Below, piece by piece: positions 20,874 through 27,290 of a stretch of 27,290 nucleotides of DNA (position 1 is the stretch's first letter; the number at the start of each line of letters is the position of its first letter). Below the pieces are notes generated by a model. It ran no database searches and was not told the origin of the DNA. It saw only the letters and a program-made list of their open reading frames with translations. The translations under genes and the position numbers were made by a program. The DNA is from Prasinococcaceae sp. CCMP 1430 (lineage: Eukaryota; Prasinodermophyta; Palmophyllophyceae; Prasinococcales; Prasinococcaceae): contig RQSC01000030.1 of NCBI GenBank assembly GCA_013416795.1, forward strand, positions 222,675 through 249,964, written 5' to 3'.

Positions 20874-21636
20874 CTTGCGCACGCGCGTCCCGGTCCGGGC
20901 CCAGACCTCGACGCGCCCAGCGAGCGGCGGCGTGCGGCGCGGCAACACTGTGGCATGGCGCTGGCCGTCCGCCCGCCCCCCCCAAAAATGCACCGAAGCG
21001 GAGCACCAGCGCGCACGCGTGCGGGCAGCCGCCCCTCCACGTGCCGCCGTCCGGTCCCGCGATGCACGAGGCCCCGCGCGCGCTGGCCGGCCTCACCAAC
21101 AGGGAGCCCACCGCGCCTCTCCGACCCCGGCGAGGTCTCAACGCCGCGGAGGGCGCGCCCGCGGGCGGTGCACGCCGCGAGGGCGGTGGTGGCGGCGGGG
21201 TAAATGCGGCGCGAATGCAGCGCGCGCGCGCGCAAAGTCCCAGAACGCCGGCAGCACGACGCACGCGCCGCGCAGCGCCGGACGCGGCGCAAACCGCAGC
21301 GCCCACCCCTCCCCGCCTTCCACCCCGCGCACCCATCCTCCGTGGCGTGGAGGCCGCCGCGGGAGAAAGCCACAGATGGAGCGAGGAGGATCGCGTGAAC
21401 TACTGCAGTGCTGCGCCGCGCGAAGGGGGGCGCGCCAGACCTCCTGCCGATACGACGAGGCATTCCTCGTGCGCTGCGCATGGCCAGCTGTCTGCGTCCT
21501 CGCCAGACTCGGCAGCCAATGCCCATCGCTGCCGTTGGGCTCCTCNGCGTGCTGCGCGCCACGCGCCCAACGCTGAGCGCGGGGTGCTGGGTGTGGAGCG
21601 GCAGGGCGGGCGAGCGCGCGCGCGTGCGTGCTGGCG
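20874..21636. other. divergent intergenic region, probable bidirectional promoter
   Basis: These 763 bp separate the start codons of two divergent genes. The sequence is very GC-rich with a C-tract and A-run near 20979-20993 and an ambiguous base N at 21545. Open frames on both strands are Arg/Ala/Pro-rich with no motif and appear to be composition artefacts. No TATA box was recognised. Confidence 0.5.
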
Positions 21637-24600
21637 ATGCCGTTCCCCCCACGAGTGGTCGCGCCGGCCCCCGCAGCGGAAGCGAAGGGAACGGCGGCGG
21701 CCGTGGAGGCCGCAGGCTCGCGGGACAGGCCCGGCGCGCTCTGCCGCGCGCTCGCTGCGCGACCGCGCGCGTGCGCGGCGCTGGCCACGGCGCTCGCGCT
21801 CAGCGTTGCGGCGGTGGCCTTCGCATGGTGGCCGCTGTCGCTCGACACGGGCCTGAAATCCTTCTCCATCATCGAGGGAGAAGAGGTTGAGGCCTACGAC
21901 GCGGCTTTCGCGGCAGAGGAGGCCGTCCTCGAGAAGTGGGAGCTGGCCGAGGCCGCGGCCGCGGAGGCCAACCCCGACAGCTCGCCAGCGCTCGCGCAGA
22001 GACGGCTGCTCGAGGATGGCGTGGACGCATTAGCACCGCGTCCCTATACCGCGTGGAAGGTCGACCTATTCTACACCATCCGTGGCCCACCCGAAGTGGC
22101 GCTCGCACAGGTGCGCCGGTTGGAGGCGGAGCTCGCCCGCACGCCGGGCATGGAGCGCTTCTGCGTCACAGACCGTTGGACGCCACGCTGCTTGCCGCCC
22201 GACTCGCTCGTGTCGCTCCTGCCTCCGGAGCCGTTCAACATCACGCGGGCGGACGCAGGGAGGCTCGCGGAACGCGTCACACGCGGCGGCCTGTACTGGT
22301 ACGTGGACGACACCTTCCGCGTGGGCTCTGACGACGCCTCGGCCACCGGGCTGATCGATGGTGCCGCGTTCCGCTCGCAGCTGCGCTTTGGCATGCCCGT
22401 GAGCGGGTACGCCTCCTCATCCGACCGGCCCGCCGAGCAGGAGGCAGAATACGCGGCGTTCGCGCGTTCGCTGCTGGGCCCGCTGTCGCGCGCGTCGACG
22501 CCCGCGCTCCGCGTGAACTTCGGCGGCGAGTTCATCACCGCCCACGAGATTCAGCTCGAGCTGGTCCACGACGCAACCCTCGTCGCTGGTGCGGTGCTCA
22601 GCGTGTTCGTCTATATGGTCCTCTACATGCGGTCGATTGTGCTGGCTGCGGTCGGCATGCTGCAAATCCTCCTGAGCTTTCCCATCGCATTCGTCGTATT
22701 CGCCTCGCTCCTGAGTGCCACGCATGGCGTGGACCCCTCCAACATCAGCGCGCTACAGCTCGTGTCGCTTTTCCTCGTGGTCGGCATCGGCGTAGACGAC
22801 GTCTTCGTGTTCATGACGGCATTTAGGCGCGGAGATGCGGGGCGGCGCTCGGGGGAGCTGGGCCTCGCCGAGCGATTGGCTGGCGCCTACATGCACGCGG
22901 GCAAGGCGACGCTCATGACGTCGTGCTCCACAGCCGCCGCGTTCGCTGCAAGCGCACTGAGCGCCATCCCCGCCGTACGCGCCTTTGGAGCGCTGACGGC
23001 CGCGATGGTGATGACCAACTGGGTCCTGGTCATGACCTTGTTTCCGGCGTACGTTGCGACGTGGGACGTGCATCTTCGCCGCCAGAGTTGGAGCGAATCG
23101 AAGGATGACTCGCCGCGGGTATCGGTGGCGCCCTCGAGCGTGTCGGCGATAGCAAAAGGTGGGGGGTGGGCAGGGGCAGGTGCAGGCAGGTGGAGTGAGT
23201 ACATAGCTGCAGTTGGCCGCGTACGCTGGACGCTCATCGTCGCCCTCCTAGGCGGCAGCGCTGCTGCAGGGGGGCTGCTCGCCACCCGCATCACACTCTC
23301 CGATGCCGTGCCTGCGCTGTTCCGCGCAGATCACAACGTCCAGCTGTATCTCGAAGCAAGCGAGTCTCGCTTCTTGACGCCCAAGTCGTGTTTCTCAGAC
23401 TGCGCTCTCGGGTTGGCCATGGATATCGACAGAAACAACGCCGGTGTGCGTCCTGGAGGGAGTGGTCCTTCAGCCGAGGTGGTGCCAACGACTGTCAATC
23501 TGTATCGCAGCCCGCCGCCACCACCAATGCCAAGCCAGGCGCTTCCGAGTGCACCGCAGAACGACTTGCCAGCATCTTCTCTTCCCTCTCCGCCTCCTGG
23601 TCGCGACTCGCCCATCTCGACTCCCTCAATCCCGACAGTTCCACCGCCAGGCCATTCGCCCGCTGCATCGGCCACGTCACCGCAGCCTCCGCCGGGCCCC
23701 GCTTCTGCGGCAGCTCAGGCGAGCCCGCCTCCATCTCCTCCACTGCCGCCTGTGCCTCCGCCAAGCCCGCCTTGGCCGGCTCCACCCCCTGCGCCACGTC
23801 CGCCGCCGACGCCACCACCGCCTGAGTACCAGGAAGCGCCCAAACCCAGAAGCGGGGCACTTGAGGACATTTTGCTGCTGTGGGGAATCTCGGGACTCGA
23901 CCGCTCTGCAGCGGTTGCCATGGACCCGTTCGTGGAAATCCGCGGCAACCCGACGTACGATCTGGCGTTCGACATGGCGGCGCCGTCCGCGCAGTCGTTT
24001 CTGCTCTCATTTTGTGAGGCGTTTGCGGCAAACCACACGTCGCTTACTCACAGCGTGCGGCGTTGCCTTCCGAATGCGCTACATGACTGGGCTGAGAGAC
24101 ACGATCCAAGCCTGGGCTGGCCCATCCCGCGGGAACGCTTCTACGAGACGCTGGAAGACTTCTTGAACGCTCGGCCGGTCTTCCGGTTGGACGTTGGGTA
24201 TGCCCCCGGCATGCCGCGAGCTACGTGGCTGCGCGTGGTGCACAAGGCGAGCTTCCCGTCGTACAGTCCACCGTATGAAGTGCGCGCGGAGCATCGGCTG
24301 TGGCTGCGCGCTGTGGACGAGTGGGCGCGGGTGCAGGCCGCGGCGCTCTCCATCTCTGGCGCAGGTGACGGGGATTTGCAAAGTGTGAGCGGCGAGGCCC
24401 AGGCGCTCCTAGCAATCCGTGTCACCTCTGAGGCTGCGGTGTGGTCGGTGACGCAGATTGCCGCCATCGAGGGCACGAGCGCGGCACTGATTGTGTCGTT
24501 GCTTTCCGCCTTCGTGTTCGTCGTGATCTTCACTGGGTGCTCGCTTCGACTCGCTGGCCTCGTGCTACTTGAACTCGCGAGCATTCTATGCATGATTCTT

Positions 24601-25161
24601 TCAGTTTTTCACCTGTCGGGTTGGGAGCTGGGCGTAGTCGAGGCTGTTGCGCTCACGACATTGGTGGGCCTGGCGGTAGACTTTGGACTGCACCTCGCCG
24701 AAGCCTACGCCATGTGCGGACACGAAGATCTTGAGGATGCGATTGACTCTGGCTGCGCGCTCGTGGACTCCTCCGACATCAGCTCGACCAGTGCTCGCGC
24801 GAAGCGCCTGCTGCGAGCGCAGGTTTCGGCCGCTGCAATAGCGCCGGCCATCGTCGCCGCAGCGGGGTCGACGGTTGCTGCGCTCGTGCCGATGTGCTTC
24901 TGCAAGCTCGTGCTCCTCAAGCGCTTCGCGCTGATCATCATCATCGCCCTTGCCCTCTCTGCCTTCTTGGGACTGCACCTGCTCGTGCCGCTGTTCATGT
25001 GCAGCGCACCAGCGGATCTGCCCAGGCCCACGCTGCGAAGAGTCGGGCAAGCGCTCTTCGGCAGTGGCGGCCGCGCGCTCGCCACCGTCGCAGTGCTCGG
25101 CGCGGTGGTCGGTGCTCTGGCCACGGTGCGCGTGCGCGATCTGCTCGCGGGTGCAAGCTGA
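21637..25161 (+). CDS. Patched/Dispatched-type RND membrane protein with proline-rich loop insert
   Basis: Intronless ORF of 1,174 aa; the start is the ATG at 21637 (the frame opens at a GTG three codons earlier) and the stop is TGA. Topology is RND-like: TM1 at about 45-68, a large extracytosolic loop, TM2-TM6 at about 313-480 forming a sterol-sensing-like block, TM7 near 530, a second large loop, TM8-TM12 at about 950-1125, and a final hydrophobic segment near the C-terminus. TM4 carries GIGVDD (383-388) and TM10 GLAVDF (1011-1016), the paired acidic motifs of Patched, Dispatched and related cation-coupled RND proteins. LLLWGISGLDRS and the following AQSFLLSFCE resemble the conserved second-loop sequence of Dispatched-like proteins. 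Residues 625-741 are a Pro/Ser/Ala-rich insert resembling hydroxyproline-rich linkers of algal extracellular proteins. Likely a lipid or sterol exporter; the substrate is unknown. Confidence 0.85.
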   Translation: MPFPPRVVAPAPAAEAKGTAAAVEAAGSRDRPGALCRALAARPRACAALATALALSVAAVAFAWWPLSLDTGLKSFSIIEGEEVEAYDAAFAAEEAVLEKWELAEAAAAEANPDSSPALAQRRLLEDGVDALAPRPYTAWKVDLFYTIRGPPEVALAQVRRLEAELARTPGMERFCVTDRWTPRCLPPDSLVSLLPPEPFNITRADAGRLAERVTRGGLYWYVDDTFRVGSDDASATGLIDGAAFRSQLRFGMPVSGYASSSDRPAEQEAEYAAFARSLLGPLSRASTPALRVNFGGEFITAHEIQLELVHDATLVAGAVLSVFVYMVLYMRSIVLAAVGMLQILLSFPIAFVVFASLLSATHGVDPSNISALQLVSLFLVVGIGVDDVFVFMTAFRRGDAGRRSGELGLAERLAGAYMHAGKATLMTSCSTAAAFAASALSAIPAVRAFGALTAAMVMTNWVLVMTLFPAYVATWDVHLRRQSWSESKDDSPRVSVAPSSVSAIAKGGGWAGAGAGRWSEYIAAVGRVRWTLIVALLGGSAAAGGLLATRITLSDAVPALFRADHNVQLYLEASESRFLTPKSCFSDCALGLAMDIDRNNAGVRPGGSGPSAEVVPTTVNLYRSPPPPPMPSQALPSAPQNDLPASSLPSPPPGRDSPISTPSIPTVPPPGHSPAASATSPQPPPGPASAAAQASPPPSPPLPPVPPPSPPWPAPPPAPRPPPTPPPPEYQEAPKPRSGALEDILLLWGISGLDRSAAVAMDPFVEIRGNPTYDLAFDMAAPSAQSFLLSFCEAFAANHTSLTHSVRRCLPNALHDWAERHDPSLGWPIPRERFYETLEDFLNARPVFRLDVGYAPGMPRATWLRVVHKASFPSYSPPYEVRAEHRLWLRAVDEWARVQAAALSISGAGDGDLQSVSGEAQALLAIRVTSEAAVWSVTQIAAIEGTSAALIVSLLSAFVFVVIFTGCSLRLAGLVLLELASILCMILSVFHLSGWELGVVEAVALTTLVGLAVDFGLHLAEAYAMCGHEDLEDAIDSGCALVDSSDISSTSARAKRLLRAQVSAAAIAPAIVAAAGSTVAALVPMCFCKLVLLKRFALIIIIALALSAFLGLHLLVPLFMCSAPADLPRPTLRRVGQALFGSGGRALATVAVLGAVVGALATVRVRDLLAGAS

Positions 25162-25408
25162 TGAGTGGCGTCTTCGTGTCTTTTACATCGTCACCAGCAT
25201 ATGTATATGTGTATACTGTACTTGCACTACGCGTCCGCCTGTGTCCTTGTGCGTACCTTCGTGTACGCGCAGCCCGCGCGTTGGTCCCTCGGACGGGCGC
25301 GCGTCGCAGCCTTGGCGCCTGGAGAACGTCGAGGTATAGGATATTCGCTGTCGGTGGTAGGCCGCGTGCGTTGGCGTGGCATGCATGCTTCCGAGGAGTG
25401 CCTCTTGT

Positions 25409-26277
25409 TTAGCTCCAGAAAGCGAGCTCGAAGACGTTGTTGAGGCGCTCGTGGGACTCAGCTTCGTCGTCAGCGAGCTGTAATTTTTCGATGTCCTCGG
25501 TCGGGGGCGAGCGCGGTCCGGAGCGATATACGTAGACAGGCCTCAAAATTGCGCCTGTCGCGAGCGGCGTACGGTGCACGGAGACGCAAGTCAGCTGCTT
25601 GGCATGTGGGCGCGCGCACCTGGCGAGGGCGACATATGCCAGTCACGCACCGTCGATGAGGTCGCGCGCAGTGCAGGGTCGCTCGTTGCCGTCGCGTTCG
25701 ACGCAGACGAGGCTGCTGATCATGTGAAAGGGCACCTTTCCAAACTTTCGCTTGATTGCAGCCTTGAGCTCGCGCAGCCCCTCGCCGGGGAGCAACTCGA
25801 CCGTGGTCTCCATGTCAACCCTGACGTTTGCGTTGCCGCTGCGCGCCCCGACGACGCGGACCGCGCGCATGGGCGGCGTTGGCGACTCGTTCACAACCTG
25901 ACATTGTTGGAAGGGAGGCAGGCGCGCGGGCCACGGAGTCAGCGTCCAACAGTTTACTGGCGGCGGTGGCAGACAGTTGGCAGCGGACGGCCACGCGCAC
26001 GAACCTCTTCTGGGTCATTGTCGCTGTCCTCAATCTCGTCGCCTCGCACTTCTGCATGCGCGTGGCCATGGTGGTGGTGCGTCTTGCGGCGCTTGTTGTG
26101 CTGCCCCCCCTCATTCTCGCTTACGCAGACCACCCCAGCGCCTCCAGCGGCGTTGGTGTCGACGAGGCTGAGCGGCGCACGCCGCCCGCCCGCGGTAACA
26201 GTGCCCCTGGCGGGCGAGCGGGGCCCCGCGGGCGGCGCAGGCTCTTCCGCACCGAAGACGTCGATGACGCTGCGCAT
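25409..26277 (-). CDS. small protein with NLS-like cluster and beta-grasp (doublecortin-like) domain, 3 exons
   Basis: Exons 26277-26005, 25897-25651 and 25554-25409 (TAA) join in phases 0 and 1 to 221 aa. The ATG at 26277 is preceded in frame by a TAG at about 26340, so it is the simplest start. The first exon is low complexity with NKRRK (61-65), a His-rich stretch (67-74) and an acidic run EIEDSDNDPEE (81-91). The middle and last exons encode strand-like RAVRVVGA, strand TTVELLP, helix LRELKAAIKRKFG, strand ISSLVCVE, then DLIDGAILRPVYVYRS. This order resembles a beta-grasp domain of the ubiquitin, PB1 or doublecortin type; the DL-x-DG-x-x-YV ending is most like doublecortin, a tubulin-binding fold. 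An acidic helical C-terminus ends NNVFELAFWS. The fold is inferred by eye and no function is assigned. Confidence 0.65.
25555..25650 (-). other. intron 2 of the beta-grasp-like gene (96 bp, phase 1)
   Basis: The donor is GACG|GTGCGT and the acceptor is GCGACAG|GCGCAA. Read-through would terminate at once (GGT GCG TGA). Joining restores the apparent terminal strand of the domain, LIDG|AILRPVYVY, and leads to an open reading frame ending at TAA 25411-25409. Confidence 0.65.
25898..26004 (-). other. intron 1 of the beta-grasp-like gene (107 bp, phase 0)
   Basis: The donor is GAAGAG|GTTCGT. The acceptor is TGTCAG|GTTGTG, preceded by a pyrimidine-rich CCTCCCTTCC. Both flanking frames are phase 0 and have coding composition. 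Confidence 0.65.
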
Positions 26278-26705
26278 GGCGTCGTGGTGCGGAGGCAACC
26301 CGCCTACCCACCCACGCGCACGCAGCAGCCAGCAGCGGGCTCCTCTCTAGCGACGACAACCCACTGCCGGCCCCACGACGAAGACCGCGCGGCGGCCGCG
26401 GACCGTGCGACCGCGCGACCGCCCGACCGCGCGTATGTCTCTGCCGTGGTGCGGGTTTTGCGGGGGTGATTCGCGCGCTGGCACGAGAGGACGTGTGTGG
26501 GTGGGGGGCCCTTGGTGCGTGTGTGTGTTGAGGGGGGGGAGGGGCGCTGCCCGCGCGCAGAGTGTGGCGCGCCCTTTTTTTTTTCCGGCCCGCGACGCAA
26601 TTGTTGGTCTGCCCCGCGACGGCCCAATTCGAATGCGTTTCGCCCTCTAACACCGCTCGTACCTAACAACGCCCCAACGGACCTCTCGCGGCGCACCCCA
26701 TTTCC

Positions 26706-26740
26706 ATTGGCGCCGACGTCCACTCGATGATTGGCGCCGA
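26706..26740 (+). promoter_or_regulatory. direct pair of ATTGGCGCCGA elements (E2F-like)
   Basis: Identical 11-mers at 26706-26716 and 26730-26740 are spaced 24 bp apart. Each contains the palindrome TTGGCGCC(A), close to the E2F/DP site consensus TTSSCGC. They lie about 430-460 bp upstream of the - strand gene starting at 26277 and about 440 bp upstream of a possible + strand start at the right edge. Confidence 0.4.
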
Positions 26741-26786
26741 TGGGATGCATGCGATCAATTGCGAAATGCGCGCACGTATGTCCAAT

Positions 26787-26802
26787 TGTACAAATTTGTA
26801 CA
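26787..26802. repeat. 16-bp perfect palindrome TGTACAAATTTGTACA
   Basis: The sequence equals its own reverse complement over 16 bases and is entirely A/T apart from four GC positions, in a GC-rich region. It could be a dimeric protein-binding site. Confidence 0.6.
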
Positions 26803-27179
26803 GCACATATTAGTATCGATGGTCACTACCGAACCAATTGGTGCCGGACTGCCAATGTTGGCGGTGGCGCATCGTCGATTCAACGTGACCGCGACGCTCA
26901 TCGCATCCGCGTGGCACGTCGTGGTGCCATGCACACGCGCGTTCACTGTACTCAGAGGGCAGCCGGTCCGGTCGCGGTTGGCGCCCGCGCGCGGTTCGAA
27001 AACTCGGCGCGCGCGCGCGCGCGCCGCGCGGCCGTTTCGCGGGCGTCCGTCCGCGGTTTGGTGCGTGCCGGCCCGCGGCGGCATCAAGTGGGAAGCGCAC
27101 GCGGGCGCGCGGCCGCGGGCCGCTTTGCGGGGAGGATTTCGCGGGAGGGCTTCTCCGCGCGTTTGTCGGCGCCGCTCGT

Positions 27180-27290
27180 ATGAATGCGCCGGACGCGCGC
27201 TCGCGCCAAACAGCCCCCGCGCGAAAATTGCGCGGCGGGAGTGGGGGCCGCAGCGGCGGGCGCAGCGAGCCGCGAGGCCGCCGCCACAGC
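27180..27290 (+). CDS. possible start of a gene running off the right edge
   Basis: An ATG at 27180 (frame open to the window end, 37 codons, Arg/Gly/Ser-rich) and another at 27184 in a different frame (Ala-rich after a basic start, like an organelle-targeting peptide) both follow the promoter-like region. Composition alone cannot decide which is real, or whether either is. Confidence 0.15.
   Translation, partial: MNAPDARSRQTAPARKLRGGSGGRSGGRSEPRGRRHS

Larger units (their letters stand above)
26278..27179. other. intergenic / probable promoter region
   Basis: About 900 bp without a convincing gene. It holds a G-tract (26530-26545), a T-run (26576-26584) and an AT-richer core at about 26580-26890. 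That core contains the paired TTGGCGCC elements, a 16-bp palindrome, several CCAAT/ATTGG motifs (for example the palindrome ACCAATTGGT at 26833-26842) and, further right, an alternating CG tract at about 27006-27030. The AT-rich, palindrome-rich core in a GC-rich genome looks regulatory. Open frames across it lack GC3 bias. Confidence 0.45.

Noticed and set aside
20084-21856. + strand ORF of 590 aa across the membrane-protein gene and the divergent promoter
   Set aside because: It contains the N, is low complexity, and runs antisense to a signal-peptide exon and out of frame with the RND gene.
25574-26469. + strand ORFs of 258 and 213 aa opposite the small three-exon gene
   Set aside because: The - strand gives a coherent spliced protein, while the + frames have poor third-position bias and no domain.
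26990-27003. GGTTCGAA-like T-loop sequence suggesting a tRNA
   Set aside because: No acceptor stem, D-arm or anticodon arm can be built around it.
26731-27183. ORFs on both strands in the right-hand flank (150 and 110 aa)
   Set aside because: They cross AT-rich palindromes and an alternating CG tract, have mixed codon use and no motif; the stretch looks regulatory.
27084-27287. - strand 67-aa ORF at the right edge
   Set aside because: It starts at a non-ATG codon, is Ala/Arg-rich and cannot be distinguished from composition noise.
1-27290. CRISPR arrays, insertion sequences or bacterial operons
   Set aside because: No regularly spaced repeats, transposase or bacterial gene clusters; spliced genes and axonemal dynein show the DNA is eukaryotic.

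Overview
This is nuclear DNA from a unicellular flagellated eukaryote, probably an alga. The evidence is a full-length axonemal outer-arm dynein heavy chain split by GT-AG introns, spliced genes without operon structure, very high GC with strong GC3 bias, short introns (mostly about 95-240 bp) with donors resembling G|GTGCGT, and use of TAA, TAG and TGA as stops. The style would fit a haptophyte such as a pavlovophyte, but the sequence alone does not prove the lineage.

Layout from left to right: (1) the 3' end of an unidentified + strand gene (1-338). (2) A tail-to-tail gamma-type outer-arm dynein heavy chain on the - strand (431-15014; four exons reconstructed here, 4,513 codons plus stop, first exon only 69 nt). 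(3) A GC-rich non-coding stretch with a 77-bp tandem repeat and a small 21-bp tandem repeat (15015-16279). (4) An almost perfect 844-bp second copy of part of the last dynein exon (16280-17123), ending exactly at an ambiguous base N. (5) A + strand ORF for a disordered, probably nuclear protein (about 17191-19050). (6) A - strand two-exon gene for a small type I membrane protein with a Trp/Pro/His-rich tail (19558-20873). (7) A divergent + strand intronless gene for a Patched/Dispatched-type RND membrane protein with a long proline-rich insert (21637-25161). (8) A - strand three-exon gene for a small protein with a nuclear-localisation-like cluster and a beta-grasp-like domain (25409-26277). 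(9) A right-hand flank with AT-rich palindromes and a repeated TTGGCGCC element, possibly the promoter of gene 8 and of a gene starting at the right edge.

Neighbouring genes alternate in strand, giving convergent tails (92, 507 and 247 bp between stop codons) and one divergent promoter (763 bp). No shared pathway is demonstrable. Dynein and a Dispatched-like protein can both relate to cilia, but here that is only suggestive. The most unusual feature is the recent or artefactual duplication of dynein sequence about 14.2 kb upstream of its source.
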